From: Candidatus Contubernalis alkalaceticus
Lineage (GTDB): Bacteria; Bacillota; Dethiobacteria; SKNC01
DNA: 64,000 bases
Direction: 5' to 3'
NCBI RefSeq assembly: GCF_022558445.1
Contig: NZ_CP054699.1
Coordinates: forward strand, 142,001-206,000
Shown: positions 8,835-18,103 of the stretch, in pieces
How positions within the stretch are numbered: the stretch's first letter is position 1
Layout of the letters: each line of letters begins with the position of its first letter
Position numbers and translations under genes: made by a program
Notes under the pieces: model-generated
Database searches by the model: none
What the model saw: the letters and a program-made list of their open reading frames with translations, nothing else
What the model was told of the DNA's origin: nothing

Positions 8835-10058
8835 CTACACCTCCCCGGCAATTCGCCAACTGGCGAAAGCACATAAAATAATGCCTGCCCCTGTCAGGAC
8901 AGCAGAATGTAATAAAACTGATTCCGGCCCAACTTCGGAAAACATCAGCATAACAAAGCCGTCCATAGCCCAGCCGTTAATGGTAATTTTGGTGAGAGCC
9001 TGCATCCAGGGAGGCATAGCAAAGGTGGGGAACATGGAACCTCCCAAGGCGGCCATGGAAAGAACCACAAAGGTTCCTACAGCAGAAGCGCTTTCAGAGG
9101 TTTTGACCGAAGCGGCGATAACCAGTCCCACTCCGGTAGCGGCAAAAGCTGCTGTGACGGTCAGCATAGCCACCCCCAGAGGATTGCCCCAATAAACTCC
9201 AAATATCAGGGTGGAAACGGCAATAATCACTCCAAATTGCAGCAGCCCCATCAAGAATATTCCCAGGAACTTTCCCCCGGCAATTTGCCAATGGGGAGTG
9301 GGTGATTGCAGCATGCGAGCCAGGGTTTTGTCGTGACGTTCCTGTAGAAAGCGAGTGGCGCCGTGGCTTACTGTGAACAAGAGGTACATAACCCCCATGC
9401 CGGCAGCATAGTAATCTATGGCTTGAGGCCCTGTTGTGGAGGGGGCCCTTACAAACCCGTCTTCAAAGGAGACACCTATTTCCACCGAGGAAAAAACCTC
9501 TTCTACCAGGTCAGCTGTTTCCTGGAGTCCTGTTTCCGGGTTCAGTAGGCTGTCGGGAGGGTGTCCAAGGGAAGCTGTTTCTGCCAGAGTTTCATAGATC
9601 ACCTGCCGGGCAGAAACTTCTGCAGCAAAGCGTTCCACCACCGATTGGACAATCTGCACCCGGATGGAACTTCCGGGGTCTCCCAGGACTGAAATCTGTG
9701 TGGATTTTCCTTCTGCCAGGGAGCTGCTGAAATCTGCAGGAATATTGATCAAGGCTACGGCTTCACCTCTTTGTACTTGTTCCCGGGCCTTTTCCTGGTC
9801 ATTAATTTCTTCCAGGTTAAACCGGGCGGCCAGTTCCGGCAGGGCGAAAATTTCATCAAATAGCATACTGCCCAGAGCCCCTTCATCCTGGTTGCTGTAG
9901 TATATCCGGGAGGGTGGTGTTTCGTTACTCCACAGGGAACCCAGGGCCATCCCCAGGATTAGGGTTAGAATTAAGGGAGTGGCCATAAGGGTCAAAAGAG
10001 CTTTTTTATCTTTCAAAAGTAGGATTATGTCTTTAAATGCTATCCAAAACAGGGTCAT
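8835..10058 (-). CDS. ABC-2 exporter permease (first subunit)
   Basis: A 407-residue membrane subunit paralogous to the next gene: N-terminal helix with TPLILTLILGMALG, long soluble loop, then a C-terminal block of hydrophobic helices containing the ERHDKTLARML motif before the first of them. The two permeases probably form a heterodimer served by the single ATPase encoded upstream. Spacing is 15 nt from the ATPase gene and 10 nt to the second permease. Confidence 0.87.
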   Translation of the reverse strand: MTLFWIAFKDIILLLKDKKALLTLMATPLILTLILGMALGSLWSNETPPSRIYYSNQDEGALGSMLFDEIFALPELAARFNLEEINDQEKAREQVQRGEAVALINIPADFSSSLAEGKSTQISVLGDPGSSIRVQIVQSVVERFAAEVSARQVIYETLAETASLGHPPDSLLNPETGLQETADLVEEVFSSVEIGVSFEDGFVRAPSTTGPQAIDYYAAGMGVMYLLFTVSHGATRFLQERHDKTLARMLQSPTPHWQIAGGKFLGIFLMGLLQFGVIIAVSTLIFGVYWGNPLGVAMLTVTAAFAATGVGLVIAASVKTSESASAVGTFVVLSMAALGGSMFPTFAMPPWMQALTKITINGWAMDGFVMLMFSEVGPESVLLHSAVLTGAGIILCAFASWRIAGEV

Positions 10059-10073
10059 AGTTCAAAACTCCTT

Positions 10074-11012
10074 TTAATTTCGCAGAGTCCGTCCGGTCAG
10101 GTGTAGAAAAACGGTTTCCAGGTTAGGTTGGTCTACCTTTATGGAGGAGACCAGAAAGCCTTTTCCCGTTACCTCAGCCAGAATGGAAACCAAGGTTTTA
10201 TTGCTGTCGTTGACGGTTACCTGTAGGGTTGTCCCCTCCAGGGATACCGCCTTAACGGCAGGTATTTTTTCTAAGGCTTTAAAATCCTCCATTGGACGGT
10301 TAAGCTCCAGTTTTACCAGGTCCGTATTCCCCACAATCTGTATGAGGTCTGTTGGGGAACCCGAAGCAATAATTTTTCCCAAGTCCATAATGGTAATGGA
10401 CTGACATAGCTCCTCTACTTCTTCCATATAATGACTGGTATAAACTACAGTCATGCCCTGGCGGTTCAGTTCTTTTATAGTTTCCAGGATATTCCGTCGG
10501 GATTGGGGGTCTACTCCCACCGTAGGTTCATCCAGCAGTAAAAGTCCAGGGTTGTGAAGAAGTCCAGCGGCAATATTAATGCGCCGCTTCATCCCCCCGG
10601 AATAGTTTTCAATCCGTTCATTGGCCCGCTCAGTTAAGCTTACCATTTCCAAAACTTCGTCTACCTTGCTCTGCAGGTATTTTCCCTTCATCCGGAACAA
10701 CCTTCCCCAGAACATCAGGTTTTCCCGGGCAGTCAGCGTTGGATAAAGGGCTATTTCCTGAGGGACTACCCCCATTATGTTCTTGGCTTTCATGGGTTCT
10801 TGAAGAATGCTGTATCCTCCGATGGTTATTTCTCCGGCGTCGGGGGGAAAGAGCCCGCTCATCATGGATATAACGGTGGATTTGCCGGCTCCGTTAGGCC
10901 CCAGCAGGCCGAATATTATGCCCTGGGGGATTTCGAAAGAAATATTTTTCACCGCTATATGATCATTAAACTTCTTTAAAAGGTTACTTACGATTACACA
11001 GGGGGAAGACAA
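10074..11012 (-). CDS. ABC exporter ATP-binding protein (DrrA/CcmA type)
   Basis: A 312-residue ATPase energising the two permeases that follow. Walker A GPNGAGKST (about residues 39-47), signature YSGGMKRR, Walker B LLLLDEP and switch His in YTSHYMEE are all intact. The C-terminal ~90-residue extension after the ATPase core is typical of the DrrA drug-export subgroup. It is the first gene of the minus-strand operon. A poorly defined leader of about 130 nt separates it from msrB; I see no clear promoter hexamers there. Confidence 0.92.
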   Translation of the reverse strand: MSSPCVIVSNLLKKFNDHIAVKNISFEIPQGIIFGLLGPNGAGKSTVISMMSGLFPPDAGEITIGGYSILQEPMKAKNIMGVVPQEIALYPTLTARENLMFWGRLFRMKGKYLQSKVDEVLEMVSLTERANERIENYSGGMKRRINIAAGLLHNPGLLLLDEPTVGVDPQSRRNILETIKELNRQGMTVVYTSHYMEEVEELCQSITIMDLGKIIASGSPTDLIQIVGNTDLVKLELNRPMEDFKALEKIPAVKAVSLEGTTLQVTVNDSNKTLVSILAEVTGKGFLVSSIKVDQPNLETVFLHLTGRTLRN

Positions 11013-11144
11013 AAGGGCACACCTCTTTCTAATGAATATCTTAAAATATTCTTTTTAAATATTTCTAGACGGGGGGTAAGAATACCTTCGATATTTATTG
11101 TTTTGTTGTAACATTTAAAACTTTTTCCATAGTATAAAAAGGTT

Positions 11145-11570
11145 TTATGTTTTATTTTTTTTGAAGGTTAGAGCAGCCGAGTTCATACAGTACCGGAGCC
11201 CGGTAGGCTCAGGCCCGTCGTTGAATACGTGCCCCAGATGTCCTCCACATACTGCACAGTGAACTTCGGTTCGTAACATTCCAAACTTTTTGTCTTCTTC
11301 GGTTCCCAGGGATTTCTCTGATATGGATTGGTTAAAGCTGGGCCAACCTGTGCCTGACTCGAACTTTGCTTGGGAACTAAAAAGAGCACTTCCACACCCC
11401 GCACAGTAATAGGTGCCTTTTTCTTTGTTGTCATGGTATTTGTTTTTAAAGGGTACCTCAGTTCCCTTTTCTCTTAGAACATGAAATTCATCGGGAGACA
11501 GTTTTTCTTTCCAGTCTTCTTCAGTTTTTGTGATTTCAAAATGTTTTTTTTGGTTGTTATCTTTCAACAT
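11145..11570 (-). CDS. msrB: Peptide-methionine (R)-S-oxide reductase
   Basis: Reduces the R-epimer of methionine sulfoxide in damaged proteins. Two CxxC pairs (CAGC and CAVC) bind structural zinc, and GLRYCMNSAAL near the C terminus carries the catalytic Cys. The length of 141 residues is normal for a stand-alone MsrB; no msrA is adjacent. It is monocistronic. Confidence 0.95.
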   Translation of the reverse strand: MLKDNNQKKHFEITKTEEDWKEKLSPDEFHVLREKGTEVPFKNKYHDNKEKGTYYCAGCGSALFSSQAKFESGTGWPSFNQSISEKSLGTEEDKKFGMLRTEVHCAVCGGHLGHVFNDGPEPTGLRYCMNSAALTFKKNKT

Positions 11571-11701
11571 AATTCGTCCTTCCTTTTTCGTTAGTTGTTT
11601 TCATATCTATTAGTTTTTTTTGACAAACTATATCTATAATTATATCAATATTATGTTCAATTTAAAATATTTTACAGCTTCAAACAAATGGGGGGGGTTG
11701 T

Positions 11702-12406
11702 ATGAGGGTATGGGATATTCACGCAGGCTATTTATCCCGCCAAAGCCTTTTAGGACAGCATGCCGAAATTCATGCCCTGCTGAGTATTTTAGGGGAGGGT
11801 AAGAGAGGTTATTCTGCGCATCCAGAAACCCTTCGTTGGAAAGGCCATATGGATAAACTTAAAAACAGACATGACCTCACGGTAAAGGAGATGCTGCTTA
11901 GGGGTTTTGGTCATAAAAGCCCCTGCAGCAGGGAATGCCTGTCAGGAACAGGGGAACTCTCCTATGTTGATCCACCGGTAGTCCAAATTAAGATTCTCCG
12001 TGAAAAATATTTAAAGCGTAAGCAGCAAGGCCGTATTCCTCTGCCTAAAAATATATACGATCTCTGGAAACATTATAAATATTCAATTATGGCCCGGGGT
12101 TATGGTTATCATGAGGAATTACAGTCTCATATAAAAAAAAGTGCAAATCTTTCTATTGCTGGGGAGAACAATCTCATTGTTAAAATAATTTCCATTATGG
12201 AAAGACCAGTGACTGAAAACGCTTTAGAAAAGGCAGTAAACCATCTATGGGAGCACTTAATAGATGATTTGCCGCCTCAGGAGAGGGAAGAATACTCCTC
12301 TGGACAGGGGGATAAAAATCAACTGTTGAGCTGTATTTTCCAACTGGCTAAGAAATATCAAAAGAACGATTTTTTGTATTCAACAATTTTTTCTGATCTT
12401 TTTTAA
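11702..12406 (+). CDS. Pyrimidine-dimer glycosylase-like domain fused to DUF1722
   Basis: The N-terminal ~95 residues (MRVWDIHAGYLSRQSLLGQH) resemble the T4 endonuclease V / pyrimidine dimer DNA glycosylase family: an invariant N-terminal segment, an early Arg and His, and the HPETLRWKG segment. Residues about 115-234 (LWKHYKYSIMARGYGYHEEL) match DUF1722, the YbgA-like domain often attached to photolyase- or DUF523-type proteins. A role in UV-damage repair is likely. A G-rich stretch (GGGGGGG) precedes the ATG. The domain calls are from motif memory and not searched. Confidence 0.65.
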   Translation: MRVWDIHAGYLSRQSLLGQHAEIHALLSILGEGKRGYSAHPETLRWKGHMDKLKNRHDLTVKEMLLRGFGHKSPCSRECLSGTGELSYVDPPVVQIKILREKYLKRKQQGRIPLPKNIYDLWKHYKYSIMARGYGYHEELQSHIKKSANLSIAGENNLIVKIISIMERPVTENALEKAVNHLWEHLIDDLPPQEREEYSSGQGDKNQLLSCIFQLAKKYQKNDFLYSTIFSDLF

Positions 12407-12480
12407 ATTTCATTTTTGTCACAGCATTTGCTGTGAGACATATATTGAAAGTATAGCTTTTAATATGGAGGTTTTAGGAT

Positions 12481-14616
12481 ATGAGTTCTGCAAATGTAAT
12501 ACACTGCACAGATTTATTTAGGCCCCACGACGATTTTGATGATGTTGGTGATGCCATGGCAATGTTTGCCCTGCACTGTAAGAAAGAGATAAATTTATTA
12601 GCATTTGTTCTTGACCAACCTGCTGAGCAGGAGAGAAGGCCAGGTAGAATTACGGTAGATGAGTTAAATAGTATTTGCGGAACCAATGTCCCAAGTGTAA
12701 CGGGTTACCATGCTTTATTGAATGTTATACAAAATGCACCAACCAGTGTTGTTGTAACTATAGTAGGAACTTGTACCGACCTATATTGGGCGTATAGGAC
12801 TAATCCGGGTTTATGCAAAAGTAAAATTAAAGAAGTATGGGTATTTTGTGGAGATGCACAAGAAAACCCTCCTAGAAAACACAGTTTAGGCATAACTCCA
12901 GATACTCCTTATGGTTTGGAACATAATGTAGCTGGTGACCCCATAGCTTTTAGGGAAATAATGCGTTCTGATTTAAAAATTGTGTGGGTTCCTTGTTATG
13001 ACGGTGGAGAGGTTACCAGCCATGCAGTAGGAGTCAATCAAACTCATGGGAGTTATTGGCTGGGGAATTATGGTCAAATGCTTTCAAAATCAATTTCAGG
13101 AGTTTTAGAATTTTTTATTAGTGCTCTTTCGGAAGAAAGAGGGGATGGAAATCATTATAACTGGAATGACATAAAGCATCACCATAAGGAATTTTTTGGA
13201 GTGAGTCTTTTTAAGGCCATAAGCAAACCAGATAGTGATTATCCTTTTAGGTTTATTACTTCGAATATTAGAGTGAATAATAATGCAACTATAAAGATGG
13301 GAGAAGGAACAAAAACTGTCCTTATCTTTGAAAAAATAGACAAGCCAAATTATTATCAAAGAATGACAAGTATAGCAGCAGAATTGTTTTCTAACATTGC
13401 CCCGGTTCAGTCATCCCCACAGCCAGAACCGGAGCCCCCAGAAGAGGAGGAAAAAATGAAAATTGTAGAAATTGATTTAAGTTGGAGTTCTCCATTGGTT
13501 CCTATAACCAACCCCATTGAAAAACTCATCCAACATCATATGGCACACACTACTTGGACAGTTTTTGATGTTCACAACTACCATAAGAATACAAATGGTT
13601 GGAAAGGAATTGGATATAATTATTGGATAGCTTTCGATGGCACTATTTATGAGTGTCGGGGCCGTAATGTTGGTGCTCATGCCGGAGCAAACTGGAACGG
13701 CAGGAGCTTAGGGATAGGTTATCAGGGTAATTTTGAAACACAAAAGATGACTGATGCCCAGCTGAAAAGCGGAGCCTGGTTAAATGCTAAGCTGATTCAA
13801 GAAGAGGGGTTAAAGGTTGATGATATCATTGGCCATAAAGATGCCACTGCCACCCTTTGCCCCGGAAAAAACTTTAGGATGGAAGAGCTTCAAGCAGAAG
13901 TGAAGAAATTACTAGGAGGTGAAGCGGTGGGAACTCTAATAATTGGAGAGCCCCAGGCTGTGGTAGAACAGGCTAAGGCCTGGGCATTAAACAGGGGAGT
14001 ACACCAGCGATTTATTGATATTGCACCGGTCTACTGGGCCTATGGTAAGCAGACCGGCATCAGGCCAGAGATACTCTATGCTCAATCAGCAAAAGAGACT
14101 GCTTTTGGTAAATATCCTGGAGTTGTTCCTCCCAGCCATAATAACTGGGCCGGCATAAAAACTAGAGAAGCAGCCGGGGACAGACCGGAGGACCATCAGC
14201 AGTTCCCTACACCGGAGGAGGGCGTGAGGGCACACTTTAATCATATTTCCGCCTATGTAGGGTTGGAGCCTATAGGTGAGCCTCATGGCAGATATCATCT
14301 TGTAAAAGGCCTAAGTTGGGCCGGGACCGTTAAAACAGTTGAGGAGCTGGGGGGGAAATGGGCTCCTTCATCGGATTATGGACACAGTATTATCAGGGAC
14401 TATCTTAAGGATTTGCTGGCCACAGAGATTTCAGATCCGGTAAATCCGCCGGACTGTCCTGTTTGTGAGGAATTAATAGAAGAAAATAATAAGTTGAAAA
14501 ACGATTTGACCAGGGTTAGTGAAGCGTTGGACCAGATGGAGAAGAGAAAGAATGAGCTGGAAGTGGGGATAGAACATTCTGTCGAAATTTTGAATAATTT
14601 AATTAAGATTCACTAA
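12481..14616 (+). CDS. Nucleoside-hydrolase-like / PGRP amidase / glucosaminidase fusion
   Basis: A 711-residue mosaic. Residues 1-290 look like an inosine-uridine-type nucleoside hydrolase: HDDFDDVGDAMAM in place of DxDxxxDDA, then VTIVGTCTDL and EHNVAGDPIAFREIM. A linker rich in Pro and Glu follows (about 310-325). Residues about 335-480 are a peptidoglycan-recognition/N-acetylmuramoyl-L-alanine amidase domain with HHMAHT, GYNYWI and GHKDATATLCPG (His and Cys zinc ligands). Residues about 495-645 look like an endo-beta-N-acetylglucosaminidase (AQSAKETAFGKYPG). A CxxC followed by a C-terminal coiled coil ends the protein. There is no signal peptide or membrane helix. The amidase-glucosaminidase part is endolysin-like; no phage genes adjoin it. 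Confidence 0.75.
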   Translation: MSSANVIHCTDLFRPHDDFDDVGDAMAMFALHCKKEINLLAFVLDQPAEQERRPGRITVDELNSICGTNVPSVTGYHALLNVIQNAPTSVVVTIVGTCTDLYWAYRTNPGLCKSKIKEVWVFCGDAQENPPRKHSLGITPDTPYGLEHNVAGDPIAFREIMRSDLKIVWVPCYDGGEVTSHAVGVNQTHGSYWLGNYGQMLSKSISGVLEFFISALSEERGDGNHYNWNDIKHHHKEFFGVSLFKAISKPDSDYPFRFITSNIRVNNNATIKMGEGTKTVLIFEKIDKPNYYQRMTSIAAELFSNIAPVQSSPQPEPEPPEEEEKMKIVEIDLSWSSPLVPITNPIEKLIQHHMAHTTWTVFDVHNYHKNTNGWKGIGYNYWIAFDGTIYECRGRNVGAHAGANWNGRSLGIGYQGNFETQKMTDAQLKSGAWLNAKLIQEEGLKVDDIIGHKDATATLCPGKNFRMEELQAEVKKLLGGEAVGTLIIGEPQAVVEQAKAWALNRGVHQRFIDIAPVYWAYGKQTGIRPEILYAQSAKETAFGKYPGVVPPSHNNWAGIKTREAAGDRPEDHQQFPTPEEGVRAHFNHISAYVGLEPIGEPHGRYHLVKGLSWAGTVKTVEELGGKWAPSSDYGHSIIRDYLKDLLATEISDPVNPPDCPVCEELIEENNKLKNDLTRVSEALDQMEKRKNELEVGIEHSVEILNNLIKIH

Positions 14617-14637
14617 ATGTTAATTTATCAAGAAATA

Positions 14638-14674
14638 CAAAAAAACCACGGGAAGTTCCACAACTCCCGTGGTT
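14638..14674 (-). terminator. Terminator of tRNA-Pro (also after the fusion gene)
   Basis: Arms CCACGGGA (14646-14653) and TCCCGTGG (14665-14672), followed on the minus strand by a T run. It lies 16 nt beyond the tRNA 3' end. Confidence 0.8.
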
Positions 14675-14689
14675 TCTACGTTCTTTCAA

Positions 14690-14766
14690 TGGTCGGAGCG
14701 AGAGGATTTGAACCTCCGACCTCTTGGTCCCGAACCAAGCGCGCTACCAAGCTGCGCTACGCCCCG
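14690..14766 (-). tRNA. tRNA-Pro (anticodon CGG)
   Basis: A full cloverleaf is readable on the minus strand: acceptor CGGGGCG/CGCTCCG, anticodon arm CTTGG-TTCGGGA-CCAAG giving anticodon CGG, T arm with GGTTCAAATCC, discriminator A and encoded CCA. Confidence 0.95.
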
Positions 14767-14858
14767 ACGCGCAATTTATTATAACACAGCATCGGGCAAA
14801 TTGCAATAGGTGCGATGATAGAAGGGTTTGTGGCATATTTCATATCTATTGATAGTTT

Positions 14859-14920
14859 CGTTATTGACATATACTCTTTATTGATTTATTCTAATACATA
14901 AGGGGCATATGTCAATAACG
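14859..14920. promoter_or_regulatory. Perfect 14-bp inverted repeat overlapping a promoter
   Basis: Arms CGTTATTGACATAT (14859-14872) and its exact complement (14907-14920) flank 34 nt. The left arm includes TTGACA (14865-14870), with TATTCT at 14888-14893 (spacer 17), so the repeat brackets a plausible promoter for the NifX-like gene. It looks like a two-site operator; the regulator is not identifiable. Confidence 0.5.
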
Positions 14921-14966
14921 TCATGTTGTACATAATGCTACTCTAACTCTATTGGAGGAATAATTA

Positions 14967-15323
14967 ATGAAAATTGCATTACCATCTCGCCAGAATCTTA
15001 TAGACGATCATTTTGGTCATTGTGAATATTTTACTGTCTTCACAATCAACAACAACAAAGAAATAATTGCTCAAGAAATCATCACTTCCCCGACAGGTTG
15101 TGGCTGCAAATCAAATATCGCACAAACTCTTTCAGAAATAGGTGTGAAAATAATGCTTGCAGGCAATATGGGCCAGGGAGCAGTAAGGGTCTTAAACAAC
15201 TCAGGGATAGAGGTAGTACGTGGATGTTCAGGTGATGTTAAGGTTGTGGCTCTTAAATGGCTTGATGGAGCTCTTACTGACTCTGGTGATTCCTGCCGTG
15301 AACATGAGCATGGATGTAAGTGA
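14967..15323 (+). CDS. NifX/NafY-like Fe-Mo cofactor-binding domain protein
   Basis: A 118-residue single-domain member of the dinitrogenase iron-molybdenum cofactor family (PF02579): MKIALPS at the N terminus, DDHFGHCEYFTVF around residues 13-25, and GNMGQGAVRVL in the second half. The C terminus is Cys/His-rich (CREHEHGCK). Homologues outside nitrogen fixation bind metal clusters and are common in anaerobes; no nif genes are present here. GGAGG precedes the ATG. Transcription may start at the TTGACA promoter inside the inverted repeat. Confidence 0.85.
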   Translation: MKIALPSRQNLIDDHFGHCEYFTVFTINNNKEIIAQEIITSPTGCGCKSNIAQTLSEIGVKIMLAGNMGQGAVRVLNNSGIEVVRGCSGDVKVVALKWLDGALTDSGDSCREHEHGCK

Positions 15324-15410
15324 CATCCTCACGGGGTCAATAGACCCCAAGGATTCCCGCCGGTATTTTCAAAAAAAACATAAAGTCCAAATTTATAAAT
15401 TCAATTTATA

Positions 15411-15464
15411 AAAGCGGTATTAGATGTAAATTTAAATCTAGATTTACACTTAATGCCGCTTTTC
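15411..15464 (+). terminator. Long hairpin, probable terminator
   Basis: Arms AAAGCGGTATTA (15411-15422) and TAATGCCGCTTT (15451-15462), with one mismatch, enclose a second paired segment (TGTAAATTT/AATCTAGATTTACA region). The T tail is short, so it may be an attenuator or a mobile palindrome. The rest of the 358-nt gap to prfC holds no ORF or tRNA that I can see. Confidence 0.55.
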
Positions 15465-15681
15465 ACTATTGAATAATGATACCTATGATTTTCTTATCCT
15501 CCTATAAAAAGAGTCTATGCTTCTACACTACAAAACCACATGCTAAGGTGATATAATTTAGAGGTTAAGATTGAAGGCTTCAGTCTACATAAAATTATAT
15601 CAGCATTATATTGTTTGTTAGTTTTTACTTTGAGTTTTATCAGCGCGTGCAGTGACACTGCTAAAAGAAGGGACTTAAGAC

Positions 15682-17232
15682 ATGACTTTACAGATTAACA
15701 GCATTATTAACGAAATAGCTAGCAGACGAACATTTGCTATCATTTCCCACCCTGATGCCGGAAAGACAACTCTAACGGAGAGACTATTGTATCTGGGGGG
15801 GGCTATCCGACTAGCCGGTTCCATTAAGGGAAGAAAGACAAAGAAACATGCTGCATCCGACTGGATGGAGATGGAGAGGCAGCGGGGAATTTCCATTACC
15901 TCCAGTGTTCTGCAGTTTTCTTACAGTGGGTATCGGATAAATATCTTGGATACACCGGGGCATCAGGACTTTAGTGAGGACACATATCGTACTCTGACGG
16001 CTGCGGATAGTGCTCTTATGGTCATTGACATGGCAAAAGGAGTAGAGCCACAGACTGTTAAATTGTTTGAAGTATGCCGTAGACAGGGGATGCCAATTTT
16101 CACCTTTATCAATAAGTTGGACCGCCAAGGTAGGGAGCCATTAGACTTATTGGATGAAATTGAAAAAGTTCTGGGTATTGGTTCTTTCCCTTTCAACTGG
16201 CCAGTCAGGCTAACTTCCGGTAATTATGGCCTTTATGACCGAAGATTAAAAACTATGGAGCTGTATACAGAAGGACAAAAGAGCGACTTAACTCTTGGGC
16301 AAAATTTGGATGAGGATGAAATGAAACATATATTGGGGGCTGAACTTTATGAAACCTTTCGTAATGAAATGGAACTTCTGGATGTAGCCGGGGAGCCCTT
16401 TGACGAAGAAAAAATAAAGGAGGGAGCCCTAACGCCGGTGTTCTTTGGCAGCGCTATCAACGGTTTTGGTCTCCAGTCATTTATTTATAAATTTCTTGAG
16501 CTGTCCGCACCTCCTGCGCCAAAGAATAGCAGTGTTGGCCTAATCGATTCAGAGTCAAATAACTTTTCAGGGTTTATATTTAAGATCCAGGCCAACATGA
16601 ACCCTGCGCACCGGGATCGCATCGCTTTCTTAAGAGTATGTTCGGGCAAATTTTCCCGTGGTATGACCGTTTGCCATGTGCGGACGGGAAAAAACATTCG
16701 TCTTTCCCAACCACAACAGTTTCTGGCACAAGACCGAAATATTATTGAAGAAGCGTATCCGGGAGATATCATTGGCATATATGACCCTGGCATTTATCAG
16801 ATTGGAGACACACTGTCCCAGGAGAATTCTTTCCAGTTTGAAAAGCTGCCCCGATTTTCACCTGAACTTTTTTCCAGCGTGACTACCCGTGATGCTATGA
16901 AGTATAAGCAGTTTCATAAGGGCTTGTCCCAATTGGCAGAGGAAGGGGCAATTCAGGTTTATAAGGCTGTTGGTAGGGAAGAAATTATTTTGGGCGTTGT
17001 GGGGGAACTTCAGTTTGAGGTTTTTCAATACAGACTCAAATCAGAGTATGGTGTGGATGTGATTATGCAGCGGCTTCCGTATCAGCGGGCCCGTTGGGTG
17101 AAAGAACCCCCATCAAATTTATCAGGCTTCAAAGTAAAAGATGAGGAGGGTAATCTCGTATTTCTTTATGACAATGATTTTTCATTGGAGTGGGCCATAA
17201 GCAGAAACCCCGCTGTACCTTTTATGCATTAG
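15682..17232 (+). CDS. prfC: Peptide chain release factor 3
   Basis: A translational GTPase that removes RF1/RF2 from the ribosome after termination. G1 SHPDAGKTTLT (about residues 22-32), the RGISITSSV switch region, G3 DTPGHQDFSED and G4 NKLDR are intact; EF-G-like domains II and III follow. The length of 516 residues is within the family norm (about 520-530). It appears monocistronic, with a purine-rich AGAAGGG upstream of the ATG. Confidence 0.95.
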   Translation: MTLQINSIINEIASRRTFAIISHPDAGKTTLTERLLYLGGAIRLAGSIKGRKTKKHAASDWMEMERQRGISITSSVLQFSYSGYRINILDTPGHQDFSEDTYRTLTAADSALMVIDMAKGVEPQTVKLFEVCRRQGMPIFTFINKLDRQGREPLDLLDEIEKVLGIGSFPFNWPVRLTSGNYGLYDRRLKTMELYTEGQKSDLTLGQNLDEDEMKHILGAELYETFRNEMELLDVAGEPFDEEKIKEGALTPVFFGSAINGFGLQSFIYKFLELSAPPAPKNSSVGLIDSESNNFSGFIFKIQANMNPAHRDRIAFLRVCSGKFSRGMTVCHVRTGKNIRLSQPQQFLAQDRNIIEEAYPGDIIGIYDPGIYQIGDTLSQENSFQFEKLPRFSPELFSSVTTRDAMKYKQFHKGLSQLAEEGAIQVYKAVGREEIILGVVGELQFEVFQYRLKSEYGVDVIMQRLPYQRARWVKEPPSNLSGFKVKDEEGNLVFLYDNDFSLEWAISRNPAVPFMH

Positions 17233-17278
17233 AAGAGCTTCCCAGCAGTTTCTAACCGCTAAAAGACCTCTTCTGAGG

Positions 17279-17923
17279 TTAGGTGGCAAAATGAACAAGT
17301 CTGTCCTGAATGTTTACTGTGGAAAAATTAAAGTGCGACTTAATCCATGTGAAAGCTTTTGAATGGTAGAAAAACACATGGGTTGGGTCGTTTTTATAAT
17401 ACCACTTTTTAAATTCAATGTCTTCTGTGTAAATTTCAGTCATGCAATATAAAGATCCATTTGGTTTTAGAAGGGATCTTAGTAAATCAAATTCTTTTGC
17501 GGGGGCTTGAAAATGTTCTATTACTTCACAGCAGGCAATATAGTCATATCTGTCTTGTAGTAATGTGGGGTTGTTCCAGAAAAACGGGTCGTATAGTTTA
17601 ATGTTAAACCCGTTATCCCGTAAAAGTTTGGATATAACGGGACCGGTTCCTGCGCCAAAATCTAACCCTAAATGTTCTTTGGTAAATTTATTTTGAATAG
17701 CAGATACAATGGGTGCAACAAAATTTTGATATCCTGTGTCATGCACATTATTATTGTGCTCTTCATAACGGTTCTTTTCTTTTTCTTTGGACAGGTACGC
17801 ACCGGCATCTAAAAGTATAGATGAACAATTGCAGCATTTATAGTACTTCTTTTGTTTTTCTTCATAAAAGAAATGGGTTTGGGCGCTGCATAATGTACAT
17901 TTTCTTTTTAATTCCATGGGCAA
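17279..17923 (-). CDS. Class I SAM-dependent methyltransferase with N-terminal zinc ribbon
   Basis: Residues 1-40 carry CTLC and CCNC knuckles (zinc ribbon). GLDFGAGTGP around residue 87 is SAM motif I, and CCEVIEHF is the following conserved segment of Methyltransf_23-type enzymes. It has 214 residues. The substrate is unknown; the family includes lipid, quinone and small-molecule methyltransferases. It is convergent with prfC and flanked on its 5' side by a transposase remnant. Confidence 0.8.
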   Translation of the reverse strand: MPMELKRKCTLCSAQTHFFYEEKQKKYYKCCNCSSILLDAGAYLSKEKEKNRYEEHNNNVHDTGYQNFVAPIVSAIQNKFTKEHLGLDFGAGTGPVISKLLRDNGFNIKLYDPFFWNNPTLLQDRYDYIACCEVIEHFQAPAKEFDLLRSLLKPNGSLYCMTEIYTEDIEFKKWYYKNDPTHVFFYHSKAFTWIKSHFNFSTVNIQDRLVHFAT

Positions 17924-18103
17924 TCCACCTTCTATTTTTAAAAAAAGAATTATTCTTTGGTATTAATGTCCCCTGGCTCGGAAGCAAAAACTGTTACCTG
18001 AAACCACTCACTATTAGCAGAAAAAGGGGATAGAAATTTTAAAATCCAAAAAAATTAAAAAAAGTTTGGCATGTAAAAACAAATCCCACAAAAATCCATG
18101 TAC

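Noticed and set aside
12481-14766. Prophage at tRNA-Pro
   Set aside because: The lysin-like gene and a tRNA suggest it, but no integrase, structural genes or att-type direct repeat are visible around them.
17260-17281. Small ACCTC/GAGGT hairpin between prfC and the methyltransferase
   Set aside because: The five-base-pair stem lacks a T tract and overlaps the methyltransferase stop; too weak to call a terminator.
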